Assembly (NCBI GenBank): GCA_051453625.1
Contig: JBOZIK010000001.1
Location: forward strand, 194,152,715 to 194,190,009
Source: Welwitschia mirabilis
Lineage: Eukaryota > Gnetophyta > Gnetopsida > Welwitschiales
Direction: 5' to 3'
DNA length: 37,295 bases
Part shown: piece by piece, positions 21,540 to 33,732 of the stretch
Position numbering within the stretch: the stretch's first letter is position 1
Layout of the letters: each line of letters opens with the position of its first letter
The notes under the pieces: model-generated
Databases searched by the model: none
Told to the model about the DNA's origin: nothing
The model's input: the letters and a program-made list of their open reading frames with translations, nothing else
Position numbers and translations under genes: made by a program

Positions 21540-22740
21540 AATCTTTGGATCTCCTCTACCCATGTGTCATCTTTTTCAGTCTCTCCATACTACTTTGTCA
21601 AATGTGCAACATTAAATGTGGATGATATACTCCTAATTTCTGGAAGATCCAACAAGTAGGAATTTGGTGAAATCTTCATAATGATTCAACTTAACTCAAT
21701 TTTTCAATACTTAATCTTGTTATATGTTCCTAATGGAAATCTATCCTTCTTTAAGTGTGAAATGACTGAGTCATCTTGTTTAAATTTCATATATCTTTTA
21801 TGCCTCTAAGGTTTGATGCACATACTCATGTAACTCTACAATCCTCTTAGCATAATCTTCTATCATTCCTGAAGGTCCCTTTATAGTGTGTAATATGTAT
21901 GGCATCATTGGTTGATAATCATAAACCACCTTAAATAATTATTTTCTTATGCTTTAGTTCATAAAGTTATTATGTGAAAACTCTACATGCAATAAGTAGT
22001 TCTCCCATTAATTTGGTTTGGCTTCACAAAGGCATTATAACAAACTTTCGATTCCATGATTTATTAACTTTGTTTATCCATCTATCTATGGATGTTATGC
22101 TAAAGATTACTATAAATTTATTCTTCTCATGTGCCATAAACTTGCCCAAAAATGTAAAACAAACTTAACACCTTAATCTAATAATATCATCTTTGGAAAA
22201 CCATGAATAAGCATCACCTCCTTAAAGAATAACATAGAAATATGTGAAGCATCATTTATCTTAACATAAGGAATAATGTTTGCCATTTTTCTAAGCTCAT
22301 ATTCTTGTACCATGATGAAATCATCTCCTCTATTAAAATGAGTTAGTTTTTAGATGAAATTCATCCTTAGTATGATTTTTCTAGAATTAATAATGGGATG
22401 TAAACTCCTTCATTTGTTGAATCTCATTTCTTATTTCTCATTTATTGAATCTCATTTCTCATGCTAACATATTACACAACTATGCATCATTTACTGCACA
22501 TCTTTATATATGTTTGTCTAATAGTAGGACATCTTTAGAAGTTTATAGGTTTATTCATTTTACAATGTTTGGTCATATCTCTAGAGTGCTTTTTCTACAA
22601 TATATTCTTCATCATAAACCTTCTAGGAACACATATCTTCATAAAGTAAGTTATCTTACGTATGAAAGTCATTGTAATAAAAAACTAATAGATAATTAAC
22701 TCTCTTCCAAATATCTTTAGAGTCTACATAATAAGCATAC
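21540..22740 (-). pseudogene. Chromovirus integrase, degenerate
   Basis: On the minus strand, from 22740 downward, the order is: a spacer ending in DSKDIWKRVN; a decayed HHCC region; then the catalytic core around 22330-21990 with RGDDFIMVQEYELRKMANII, DASHISMLFFKEVMLIHGFP and MILLD*GVKF, where the second Asp survives (about 22176) next to a stop; LHFWASLWH and a decayed HPQTDGQ block follow. Further down, WENYLLHVEFSHNN and, at about 21560-21790, the C-terminal module DRFPLGTYNKIKY, SYLLDLPE and ISSTFNVAHL. That last string (FNVADL in intact relatives) marks Ty3/gypsy chromovirus-type integrases. I cannot see a chromodomain. Many stops and frameshifts are present. Confidence 0.85.
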
Positions 22741-22744
22741 AAAT

Positions 22745-23270
22745 ATAAAATATGTGATAAACCAACACCAAATTTGTAGGTTATTAGCATACATGCACCA
22801 CAACTTATGGCATATGTAACCTTATTAGACTCTTCGATCTTGTTCTTGATAAGTAAATTAAAACTCTTACAATTTCTTTTTTTCCCATTTCACTTGCTTG
22901 ACACTCAACTTATGTTGGCTATTAGCATAATACAATTCCTTATGATTAGTATATAAAATAAACTCTTTCCCTAATACATAATGTCATCATCTCTTTATAT
23001 CTTTTAATATAGCATATAGTTCCTTTTCATAAGTTAATTACTTCTACTTTGTATTGTTAAGCTTCTTACTAAAGAAGTCCATGGATTTACCTTATTAAGT
23101 GACCACTCCTCTGGTGGTGTTTTTGCTTGTATGATATTCCACTTGAAATGTCTGGCTAAAATCAAAAGTTGAAAGAGTAGGTCTTGTAATAATTCTTAAC
23201 TTAAGCTATTGAAATGCCTCATATACCTCATTGCTTCACTTGAAGACATAATCCTTCTTGCTAATAGCTA
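22745..23270 (-). pseudogene. Chromovirus RNase H, degenerate
   Basis: Minus-strand translation from 23270 downward gives ISKKDYVFK (RT connection), RPTLSTFDFSQTFQVEY (the usual PDF...F.VECDAS; Asp to His), SMDFFSKKLNNTK, LTYEKELYA with the catalytic-region Glu, HYVLGKEFILYTNHKELYY (the YTDH motif with Asp to Asn) and SQHKLSVKQVKW. The order and spacing are those of Ty3/gypsy RNase H. Stops interrupt it at least five times. It is continuous with the RT on its upstream side and with integrase downstream. Confidence 0.88.
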
Positions 23271-24130
23271 ACACCAGTGTAATAATTTTGTTGAAATTCT
23301 TAACAAATATTTTAAAAAAATTTATAGTGCATGAAAATTATAAACATTCCTAGCTAAAGTAGGTCTAGACTAGTCCATAATAGATTTAATATTTTCTAGA
23401 TCTACTTGATACCATTCTTGGAAATAACAATTTCATGAAACACTAACTTTAGCTATATAAAGATATACTATTTTACATTTACCATCAGTTATTCCTCGTT
23501 CAATATTTGAAAGACCTGCTACAATTATCTTTTATTCTTTTCAAGAAAATAGGGCTTGCATGGTGTCTTTGACTCATTTGGTTAGAGTTTGGTCTTTTCA
23601 ATTGTGGTTGATATTTTCCTTCTGTTGTGGAGGAGAAGCTAGTTAGGTTGGTTACAATTGAAAACTAAAATGTCATTTAGATAAATCATAACAAACTTTT
23701 CAAGAAAAGGATTTATTAACTTAGTCATTAGTCTCTTGAATGTACTTGAGACACTCATGAGATCAAGCAACATATTGATCACTCACAATCTATCTAGCAT
23801 CTTAAAAATTGTTTTCCACTCATCTCCTTCTCTGATGTAGTTTTGATAATATACAATTTTAAATCCATCTTACTAAAAATAGAAGCATTGTTCACATGAT
23901 CCTATATATTATACATGCATGACATTAGAAAGTGCTATCTTATGGTAATCTTGTTAATGACTCTTAAATTCACACACACGTATAACTCTTTCTCCTCTTT
24001 CTTTAAAGTTATTACCACTAGAGTAAATGAAAAACATCTTCCTAACTAATCTCTTATCGAGCAGTTCTTAAACTTATCTACTAATCTCTTTTCTTTTACA
24101 AGGATTCATATGATATAATTATTTATTTGA
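23271..24130 (-). pseudogene. pol: Chromovirus reverse transcriptase, interrupted
   Basis: On the minus strand from about 24130 downward: EISR*V*ELLDKRLVRK (fingers), ERVIRVCEF and VINKIT-like blocks, SIFSKMDLK, then YIREGDEWKTIFKM (23811-23845), a near-perfect chromovirus block. Then SVSSTFKRLMTKLINPFLEK and the active site YLNDILVF (23660-23682), with the first Asp changed to Asn. The reading then breaks at about 23660 for roughly 110 bases of unrelated tRNA-like sequence and resumes at about 23545 with QVFQILNEE, then NGIK..., DLENIKSIMD and NVYNFHAL. The protein family is certain, the copy is dead. Confidence 0.88.
23550..23659 (+). mobile_element. tRNA-like (SINE-like) insertion inside RT
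   Basis: About 110 bases, more G-rich than the surroundings, interrupt the chromovirus RT between its active site and the following helix. On the plus strand TGACTCATTTGGTTAGAG (23570-23587) closely matches a tRNA A box region (TGGCTCAGTTGGTTAGAG), and GGTTGATATTTTCC (23606-23619) lies where a decayed B box (GGTTCGAATCC) would be. Such a pair is the internal RNA polymerase III promoter of tRNA-derived SINEs. I cannot identify a target-site duplication or a clear 3' tail, so a decayed tRNA pseudogene is an alternative. Confidence 0.5.
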
Positions 24131-24939
24131 AAGAGATACACTAAGAACTAAATCTATCTTATGACTAATGCTTTTGATAGGTTAAAACTCAAAGTTAAAT
24201 CCTCCACAAATATATGTTTAAAAGAATCTAATATTTCTTTTACCTGTAGTAGGAAATCTTAAGGTTATTATTCTAAAGACATCTTTAGCATTATTACTAT
24301 GCCATATCCTCCTTGTATCTCCTTTAAGATCTCCTTCTTTTCTAGATATTCCCATTCCTTGTGCTTGACAATCTCGTTTGTATCTAGAAGAAACTAAGAT
24401 TTCTTTTCATTCTTATCTATGATGATGTAAGTATTATACTTATCATTTTATATNNNNNNNNNNNNNNNNNNNNNNNNNNNNNNNNNNNNNNNNNNNNNNN
24501 NNNNNNNNNNNNNNNNNNNNNNNNNNNNNNNNNNNNNNNNNNNNNNNNNNNNNTAAAATAATCTAATACTTCTTTTACCTGTAGTAGGAAATATTAAGGC
24601 TATTATTCTAAAGACATCTTTAGCACTATTACCATGCCACATCCTTCTTTTATCTCCTTTAAGATCTCCTCCTTTCCTAGATATTCCCATTCCTTGTGCT
24701 TGACAATATCCTTTGTATCTAGAAGAAACTAATAATTTTTTTCATTCCCATCTATGATGATGTAAGTACTATACTTATCATTTTATATGCACTTAGTGTC
24801 ATACTTCTAATGTCTTCTTATCAATAAATAACATGCCTTAATAGAAACTACATGATACTCATAAAAGTTATTAACCTTAAAGTTCAATAAGAATTTCTCT
24901 AAAATGGTAGTATGGTAGATTTTTTTAAGCTAAGAAATT
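24131..24939 (-). pseudogene. Chromovirus protease-RT linker, with duplicated segment
   Basis: Minus-strand spacer between the protease and RT, decayed and without a motif I can name. Bases 24222-24453 are repeated at 24554-24788 around a 100-N gap, with about one difference per 14 bases by eye. That is a larger divergence than at other gaps and fits two haplotypes. Confidence 0.5.
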
Positions 24940-25060
24940 CTATATAGAAATGAGTGAAAAGTCATTTCTAAACCAGTATTTTCAATCACTTCTTTAAAAA
25001 CTAGACCATATGTGCTATCATTATTAATAATCACTTTTCATACTATATCTCTCCACTTGC
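24940..25060 (-). pseudogene. Chromovirus aspartic protease core, active site lost
   Basis: Minus strand 25034-24963 reads VIINNDSTYGLVFKEVIENT then GLEM, which fits the protease block (I)IDxGSTxxLVSKEVxxxLGL. The catalytic Asp of the D-x-G position reads Asn and the Gly reads Asp, both explained by single G-to-A changes. This places the protease between Gag and RT, as expected. Confidence 0.65.
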
Positions 25061-26183
25061 ACCTAGTTTAAAATATGTATTTCCTTTGTGATAGTTCATT
25101 AGTAAGTATCATTTTTTACACGAGAACTCTTCTATTATATAATTTATCTATTTTTTCACTTAAAATCTTCTTTGTTGCATTCTTTTTTGCATCTTAATTA
25201 GTATTACAATACTCATGTACTATAGTTATGTGCACAATTTCCTCCTTTAAAGGACACTCATAGATCTTATGTCTTGGTTTATTACACTTGTAGTAAACTC
25301 CAAAAAACATACCTTCCTTGAGGTCATTTTCCGTTTGTACCTTTCTTCACTTTATTTAATTAATCTTGATTTGAATTTATTGCTTGATGTTATCCCTTAT
25401 TATGCGTGTTCCTTAAAACTTTATTTTGTTAAACTTGTTCTTTTTTCTTTGCAACTTCTCTTTTATTCTTAAAACCAACTAGTATGCTTATTCTATATTC
25501 TTCAGGGTCATGATGACAATCTCATCATGAAAATAAAATCTTAAGCTAGTAATTTATCTCATTAACTTTCTATACCAAGATCAAAGTGAGTAGATTAAAT
25601 GAATAATTCATTGAATTTCTTTGATAGTTTATCATCATCTTATCTCCTTGGTGAAGACTCTACATCTTACTAAGCACCTATGTCTTATGTAAAAGTATCA
25701 TGAGATTATTTCAAAACCTATCCTTCATTTAGTTTCAAGAAGTCTAAAGAGCTCTTTCTTAACATTTTTTTCAAACCTGCTCTCACTAATTTTGTACAAT
25801 AACCCCTTCCTCTAATCTTTTTAACTTCTAAGCTTCCTTTAAATGATGTCACGTTTATAGGGTTCTTCTACCTTATCTTGATGAGTAATTTTAAAAACGA
25901 ATCCTTGTTTTGGATCCTAAGGTAAATCCTCTTAAATAAAATTAATTCTAATATGTAGATTTACTATATATTTCCCCCTTTCTTGTTCTTCATCTTCTCA
26001 TAGAACTGTATTTTTATGCATGGGCATATAGTCAATATTCAATTTATACATGAATAACTACATTATCTTTAAAATGTCATTCAGCACTCCTCTTACCTAT
26101 CAAGATACTTTTGTAACTATGTAGCTATTAGTGTCTTTGGTACCATCTCTTCTATAAGCCTCTAAGTAATACTAGAGATACTT
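25061..26183 (-). pseudogene. gag: Chromovirus Gag with zinc knuckle, degenerate
   Basis: Gag would make the particle core. Reading downward from the PBS at 26184: a start region with the same TATGCCCA-GCATA piece as the short element, a region with many stops, and near 25600-25480 pieces matching the Gag C-terminal helix (LSKKFNELF, DEIV..., LRIKEKLQRKKNK). At 25254-25295 a zinc knuckle reads Y-YK-C-NKPR-H-KIYE-C: the C-x2-C-x4-H-x4-C spacing is exact, but the first Cys is Tyr and the usual Gly is Arg. The knuckle makes the Gag assignment firm; the rest is weaker. Confidence 0.75.
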
Positions 26184-26195
26184 GCTATGATACCA
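26184..26195 (-). other. Primer-binding site, initiator-Met tRNA
   Basis: On the minus strand TGGTATCATAGC matches 11 of 12 bases of TGGTATCAGAGC, the complement of the 3' end of plant initiator-Met tRNA. It lies two bases inside the LTR end (...TTTATGGCA). This fixes the element's orientation and its 5' LTR. Confidence 0.85.
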
Positions 26196-26197
26196 GA

Positions 26198-26784
26198 TGC
26201 CATAAATATATATAGTAAAAGTACTAAGATCTAATCTATTGGAATTAATCCCATAGTTTGAAGAAAAAATGAAAATAAAATAATAGAAAGTAAAAAAGAG
26301 ATGGATATATTAAAAGAATCATTTTAGATTAGAGCACATGGAGTACAACATCTTCTCAAATAGAATCCATGTGAGAGAACTATGCTAACTTTCCTTCAAA
26401 GAATTACACTTTGCTTTCACTCTTTGATGCCTCTTGATCCTATCACTCTTCTCTAGTCATAAGGCTCTAAGAAGAATCTTAATCATGAGGGTATCTTTTA
26501 ATAGTATCCTTTTATAGTATTCACCTAAAATATCCTCTAAACATAGCATATTACTTACACATATACTCACTCTAGACACAAATATTCCTTATTCTTTGAT
26601 TTTCTTTAAACATGCTAACTTAATTAGCTACCCATTTTCAACATGGCAACATGGCAATTACACATGGTAAATTTTAATTTCCACATAAGAACATTAAAAA
26701 ATTAACAAATAGACCACTAACTAATGCAAACATTTTATTTTTTTCCTTTCCGTTTTTGAATTCTACAAGAATATTTCTACATCA
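26198..26784 (-). mobile_element. Chromovirus 5' LTR
   Basis: On the minus strand it starts TGATGTAGAAATATTC at 26784 and ends ATTTATGGCA at 26198, about 587 bp with TG...CA ends. It shares blocks with the LTRs at 4201-4965 and 3172-3483 in its outer half (for example around 26640-26690). The reverse strand of CCTTTTATAGT at 26508-26517 gives ACTATAAAAGG, a good TATA box mid-LTR. Confidence 0.75.
26508..26516 (-). promoter_or_regulatory. TATA box of chromovirus 5' LTR
   Basis: TATAAAAGG on the minus strand, about 270 bases from the LTR start and about 320 bases from the PBS, a usual place for an LTR promoter. Confidence 0.55.
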
Positions 26785-29079
26785 AATAGATAGTGAAGAA
26801 ATATAACATATAAGAAACTATTGAAATGACTACAAAGTCAAGAAGAGGAAACTATCTAAAGAATTAATTCATGAGAATCACATGTTTTTATAGATTCTAA
26901 TGAATTTAAATATAGGAATAATGGTAAATTGCTAAGGTTGAGATGTATAAAAACTATAAAGATATGGTAGAAAGACCTTTGTTAGAGGATAAAGTGCAAA
27001 AGAAAAAATTTATGCAGACCTTGGGAGTAATGGAATAGTATAATCAAAACAAAGAAATTGAAAAAGTAAGAGAACAAAAATAAATTTTTACATCCATAGT
27101 CAAATTAGCTTTTGATTTTACATTTAAGAAATACAAGACTTAGAATGGATAATTAATGTTTCTAAGATGAATAGCTTAGAGTAGGTGAAAATTTTAATGG
27201 TTGCAAATCTTAATATTGGTAAGGATAATATTAAGCTCTATGGAAAAAATTATGGTTAAATAAGTAGTTAACAAAGCTACTATAGAATTGAAAAAAAATT
27301 CATAAATAAGAGGATCAAAAAATTTTACATATTTTGAAGCTATAAGATAAATTGGATGATTTAGCTTCCATAAAGAAGATTTTCAAAAAAAGGTGATAAG
27401 ACTCAACAAGAAGATTCTTAAAGAATCAACCCCATCTAACTAGAGCCTACAACTCAAGTACCACTATTCTTGTAATATAAGAATATTAATGGTAGTAATG
27501 GAGTAGGTTCTAATAATAAGTGAAATAGATCGTACTATTAATATTTGAGAATTACTTAGTATTAAATGTGATTCGTAAGATGAAATGTAGTAAGCTATAT
27601 GAATTTTTTGAAAGATTATAATATAGAATTATTGTCTTCTTGCTTGAATTATTTTTATTACTATTTCTTCCTTTAATCATTTTAGTATGGAATTAATTCC
27701 ATAAAAATTACCTGGTTAATAAGAAATTAATGTAGGAGATATAGAAGGAAATTATGATTAGGATTTCACTTTCAAGAAGTATAATTCATATAAAATAAAG
27801 AAGTTAAGACTCCATAACCTAATTAAAAGAATAATTTGATGCTTTGTGTAGGTTCTTCTTAGTCCTAGATATAACGGAAGAATGTATGAACTCCATAATT
27901 TTAAAAATAAGTATAAAGTTAGCAAAAAAAAAATATTTAGGCTAGCTTACTTCATATTTATTAAACACATAATCCCTTCATATTGAAGGAATGTTTATTA
28001 GACTTTAATACCCACTTAAAATACATTAAAGTGATGATTAATGGTATACATGAAATAATAAGAATATGAGAATATCTGAATGTTCAAGAATTGATTACAA
28101 TGAATAAATAGTTCTAGAGTCTCTGTATGCACTTAACATTATACCATATGGAGTTAGATAGGATGTGTGATGATGTATAAGTGATTAATAAAGAATAAAT
28201 ATATTATTAGAGTAATAAAGATGAAAGCATAACTTATTTATTCTATTTTATCATCCAGTTGGGATTCACTTGCTCAAGAAAATAACATTACATGGCAAAG
28301 ATTATCCTCTTAGAGTGGAAGACTATGCTTAAGATAATAAATTAAAAATACATTCTAAACTGTATTCTGAGATTAAGAAAATTATCTACGTTAATATTAG
28401 TTATAATTTAGGAGGTATGTTATAGATACAATTGTTAAGATTCAATTATAAATCATACTATTTCTTTTACTAAGAACAAGAGACAGATATATAATGATAA
28501 TAACTCAAACAACTTGAAGATCAAAACATATTTGTATTATAGATGCTATAGCAGATTAACATATAGTTTATTCATAAAAGCATGGATTCATTAGAAATAT
28601 AAGATTAGAGATTAACTAGTTAAATGTCTTATTAAAAATAAACAATTAAACTTAAAATAAAAATTAAAAATTTTTACTAAATATTTAACACCCTAAGGAT
28701 CTATAAGACAAAAGAAATGTAAAAATATCAACCTAAAACATATCATTTACTTAGAATTTTGAAGAAAATTAGATATAACTATAGAATTTATGTTTTATTT
28801 ATTTCATATATTATTTCTTGAAAAACATGTAAGAAAGAAATGCTGTTCATCAACATTCTAGTTATACATGTCCACTTTATTCAAACAAATTGAGATCATC
28901 CATAAAGAATGGAGAATAGAAACACTAAAATATGTTGCCTTTGTAATAATACTTTTTGTTAAATTATCTAAATAAAACTGTTTTATTTTAATGTTGTTCT
29001 CAAATTCTTTAAAATACATTTTGTCTTATAATTATTTGAAACTATTTAGAATCATAATGAAAAATTTGTTTTAAATGCT
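26785..29079. other. AT-rich DNA, no gene recognised
   Basis: I read both strands and found no motif I can name. A stretch at about 27150-27300 (plus) gives a faintly Gag-like helical reading, but with too few landmarks to call. There is no gap here. It is probably old repeat sequence. Confidence 0.55.
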
Positions 29080-30430
29080 TCATTTTTACAGTCAAATATT
29101 TCCTTACTAAAACTAATCTTCTCCTTAGTTACATTGAACATCCTTCAACAATGGAAATTCAAAGGTTATAAACATAAGCTATAAAATAACAAATAGATTC
29201 CACCTTCAAATGCATCACTTTAGCTTTAAAACACATAATTTCATACTTTATTTGTTGTTTTTACTTAAGAATAAGAACTATTTTTGAACTTCCTCTATTT
29301 TCTTTTGCTGACTATCTACTAATGTAAAGCCCTAAACAACTTAATCATATAGAATTTTTAGTTGAATAATGGTGTTAAAAGGTGTTCCAATATAAAATTA
29401 TTTTTTTCTTTACATTTTTTTCCAAGAAAATAAGAATTTCATATTTCTAGTAACCACTTTAATTGTGTACTTATCTTGTATATAACTATTAGAGTATTTT
29501 AAGCCTAAGTACTTATAAGAGGAAATACCTTTAACCTATTCCTTTCTTATTTAAAAAGTAAGAACAGTCTTATGCATGCTACAAACCATAAAGTTGTGTT
29601 TCTAACATTATCGTTAATTTAAGATTGAAGAAAACATTTATCAAAAATATGTGGCATATACTGTAAAATTTGCTTTTTTTTAAAGAAATTAATGCAACAT
29701 TATCTGTAAAGAGAAAGATAGTTCTCTATTCTTATAGAGTGGTCATGCAAAATTTCATTTACTAAATACTCAAATTCATCAATAAAAAAATCCAAAAGTA
29801 TTAGAGAGAAAGAATAATCTTGTTTTAACACCATTATAACTATGAAATGTTATGCTTTTTGAAGAAACTCCATTTATAAGTTGGATACATACCTCTTTAT
29901 AAAATTTTTGAATTATAGATAATAATGATGTTGGAGCTTTAGGATTCTCAAATTGCTATTAAATTTTAATCTTAATAACTGAATCGTATGGTTTATAGAA
30001 GTCCATAAAATAAATCATTTTTTTTGTTTGAATATTTTCATTTATTAATAATATTCTTCAAGGTGATAAGATGATGTACTATAAAATGAAATCTTTGTGA
30101 GTCTACTTAAGAAATTACCTAAAGTCTATTTTCATTTACACATCCACCAATACTTAGTTTAATAATAGTTCCTAAGAGTTTTACAAAAATAACCTTAATC
30201 AATTTGTATTTATTTAAATTAACTTATTTTTCTTCTTAAATAGCAATCCATGTTAATATACCATTATTTATCTAGCTCAAATTCAAATGTATAATTATTT
30301 TCTAAACTACTTTTCAAATAAAGGATCTACTTCACTGAACATTTTACCATGTAAGCCTTTTCATCTTCTATCTTTATTAAATTTAGTTTTTAGATGCCTT
30401 TACAATTTTTCCAAATGAAAGAAATAATTT
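29080..30430 (-). pseudogene. LINE reverse transcriptase (ORF2 part), degenerate
   Basis: On the minus strand from 30430 downward the RT domains of a non-LTR element appear in order: KYKLIKVIFVKLLGTII (fingers; the NYR.I..S..AKLYG block), FHFIVHHLITLKNII (the HYSTIDHLVTLR block), LFYGLL / LYFMDFYKPYDSV (29978-30020; the first catalytic motif FVDFKKAFD, Asp kept in MDF), SLLSIIQKFYKEVCIQL, NGVKTRLFFLSNTFGFFIDE (GVKQGCPLSPTLF), FTDNVALIS (29684-29710; YADD with second Asp changed to Asn), YKYLGLKYSNSYIQ (thumb), and DSQQKKIEEVQK (the family's ...W..FE.VQK). This order is diagnostic of a LINE, not an LTR element. Stops and frameshifts are many. No endonuclease was recognised upstream. Confidence 0.82.
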
Positions 30431-31394
30431 ATTATTACATATCAAAAGAATTTCTATTATTTTGTTACTCTTACATAGTTATTGATAAAAAATTGGATGT
30501 CTAAAACAAAAAAAAAGAATTATATTTTATATTTTTTATATTTCAAAGAAACTTTCAAAAATTTATTAGTTCTTTCACAAAAAAAAAAGAGTAATTTTGA
30601 CTCTTTCTTTGATAAATTGTGTCTTCTTATTACAAATTAGATTTTTATAAAATTTTGTTTTTTGTATTGAATTTTTTTAGCACTTAATATGCTTTCCTAC
30701 TTCTCTAAATTCATCATAAAATAATTATCTTTTTCTTTATATACTATTTATTAAATACATATTAATAGTAGTTAATAAAGTTTTTGAAATATTTTCAAAA
30801 GGATCCCATCTTTCATGGACTTTAAGTTAAGAACCTTACATTGTTTTCTATTTTATTCTATTTAAAAGATTTTTTTTTTGATGTTATAAATTGAAATAAT
30901 AAAATAAAGACCCAATGGAAAGATTTAGCTAAATTTACACCTACTTTAAAATGTCAAATACTCAGAAGACTTACTAGATCAGTGGCTAAGAAATGAATAG
31001 TTGAACAACTTTGAGAACTTATAAAAGTAAAAGAATTAGATTTTGAAAATGTTTCCCTTATTCTAGTAATTATTTTTTCTACATTTAAGACTTTATCTTA
31101 AAAAGATTTATTTCATTAAATATTCCTTTATCAATCTAAGAATTCTTAGGGTTCTTATCCAATAGTTTAGACCCGTTTAAAACTAATTATAACATTTAAA
31201 TATTTATAAATGAATATTTTTCATAGTTAGGAGAAATTATCAATATCTATACATAGGTATTAAAATGGACAGTATCATGAAAGGTATTCCACATTATATA
31301 GTGAAACGTCTCTTAGAGTAAAATACAAAAAGATAATAACTTTGAAAAAATACTACTTTTTAGAATTATTGCATGTATCAAGTAGAAAGGACAT
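30431..31394. other. AT-rich DNA, possibly LINE ORF2 upstream part
   Basis: Lies where the endonuclease end of the minus-strand LINE would be, but I could not find an endonuclease motif. It has A and T runs (for example 30578-30590). A 565-N gap begins at 31395 and ends at 31959. Confidence 0.4.
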
Positions 31395-33732
31395 NNNNNN
31401 NNNNNNNNNNNNNNNNNNNNNNNNNNNNNNNNNNNNNNNNNNNNNNNNNNNNNNNNNNNNNNNNNNNNNNNNNNNNNNNNNNNNNNNNNNNNNNNNNNNN
31501 NNNNNNNNNNNNNNNNNNNNNNNNNNNNNNNNNNNNNNNNNNNNNNNNNNNNNNNNNNNNNNNNNNNNNNNNNNNNNNNNNNNNNNNNNNNNNNNNNNNN
31601 NNNNNNNNNNNNNNNNNNNNNNNNNNNNNNNNNNNNNNNNNNNNNNNNNNNNNNNNNNNNNNNNNNNNNNNNNNNNNNNNNNNNNNNNNNNNNNNNNNNN
31701 NNNNNNNNNNNNNNNNNNNNNNNNNNNNNNNNNNNNNNNNNNNNNNNNNNNNNNNNNNNNNNNNNNNNNNNNNNNNNNNNNNNNNNNNNNNNNNNNNNNN
31801 NNNNNNNNNNNNNNNNNNNNNNNNNNNNNNNNNNNNNNNNNNNNNNNNNNNNNNNNNNNNNNNNNNNNNNNNNNNNNNNNNNNNNNNNNNNNNNNNNNNN
31901 NNNNNNNNNNNNNNNNNNNNNNNNNNNNNNNNNNNNNNNNNNNNNNNNNNNNNNNNNNNGGAAAGTTGGGGGAGCATGGGGTTGTGGTATGTTGTATCAA
32001 AATCAAAACTTTTAGTGATAGTATCTCTTATTAAAATTACATTCATAATGATCACTTACATTAATGATCTCATCATGCCCAAGGGCATCATAGTATATGT
32101 TAACAAGGATATATAAAGTTTCAAATGCATGACCTCCTTTGTAAAGAATGAATGTCATATTAGTTAGAGAACTCCCATTGGGATATATTATATTTATATC
32201 AAAATAAGTAGTAAATAAGGAAGGTGTATATAAGTATTTAATTAGGATAAATGACTCGAGATTTATCTTTATATGTCTCAACTTATAAGTCTCATTTATA
32301 CTACTATCTTCCTTAAACATTTCCAATTCCATTCATATCAGTTTTATGATGACCTACATACTATATAACTCTTGTTAAGATATTAATGCAACATATTAAA
32401 CTCTCCTCCTAATTTTAAAATATCTTAAATGTTGTATTTCTTTGGAAAATAACATTTAATATGATAAATTATTTAACTAAAAATACAAAGTGTTTTATTA
32501 AATTTCAAGGAAATTTAAGATGTGAATTTTATAGCTTATCTAGAATTGAATAAAAATGGGTCAACATTTTAACTATTGATTTACCTCAACATTGAAAATA
32601 CCTTATAGCCTAGACATTTTCATTAATAATAAAATATTTATCCTATTCCATAACATAGGGTAGAAAGGATTGAAACCATATCAACCTATATTTGTTTTAT
32701 TTTCTAGTTTTATTTTTTATTTTCTATTTTATCTTCTTTCTACTAATATTTTTGTCATAGTATACATCTAAAGATAGAAATCATATGGAAAATATATTAA
32801 ATTGATTTATAAGAGGCTTTTTATTTAAAATAATAATCATGAACCTATGGCTCTAAGAAGGTGGTAAGATACTAATTTGTTTATTTTAAATTATTAGAGA
32901 ACATTAAAAAAATAGTTACTAAAAAAAATAGTTAAATAGGATAGGGTTATTAATTTAGATGGTTAGATAAGAGTAGCATTATTAATTAATGCAAAAATTT
33001 CTTAAAAATAAAGGGTAAANNNNNNNNNNNNNNNNNNNNNNNNNNNNNNNNNNNNNNNNNNNNNNNNNNNNNNNNNNNNNNNNNNNNNNNNNNNNNNNNN
33101 NNNNNNNNNNNNNNNNNNNNNNNNNNNNNNNNNNNNNNNNNNNNNNNNNNNNNNNNNNNNNNNNNNNNNNNNNNNNNNNNNNNNNNNNNNNNNNNNNNNN
33201 NNNNNNNNNNNNNNNNNNNNNNNNNNNNNNNNNNNNNNNNNNNNNNNNNNNNNNNNNNNNNNNNNNNNNNNNNNNNNNNNNNNNNNNNNNNNNNNNNNNN
33301 NNNNNNNNNNNNNNNNNNNNNNNNNNNNNNNNNNNNNNNNNNNNNNNNNNNNNNNNNNNNNNNNNNNNNNNNNNNNNNNNNNNNNNNNNNNNNNNNNNNN
33401 NNNNNNNNNNNNNNNNNNNNNNNNNNNNNNNNNNNNNNNNNNNNNNNNNNNNNNNNNNNNNNNNNNNNNNNNNNNNNNNNNNNNNNNNNNNNNNNNNNNN
33501 NNNNNNNNNNNNNNNNNNNNNNNNNNNNNNNNNNNNNNNNNNNNNNNNNNNNNNNNNNNNNNNNNNNNNNNNNNNNNNNNNNNNNNNNNNNNNNNNNNNN
33601 NNNNNNNNNNNNNNNNNNNNNNNNNNNNNNNNNNNNNNNNNNNNNNNNNNNNNNNNNNNNNNNNNNNNNNNNNNNNNNNNNNNNNNNNNNNNNNNNNNNN
33701 NNNNNNNNNNNNNNNNNNNNNNNNNNNNNNNN
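31395..33732. other. Two long gaps around 1 kb of AT-rich DNA
   Basis: Bases 31395-31959 and 33020-33732 are N. The 1060 bases between them have no recognisable gene; the 106-residue minus frame at 32012-32332 shows no motif and is likely chance. Confidence 0.7.

Noticed and set aside
25269-25472. Plus-strand frames at 21974-22168, 22445-22699 and 25269-25472 as genes
   Set aside because: They are antisense shadows of the minus-strand chromovirus integrase and Gag.
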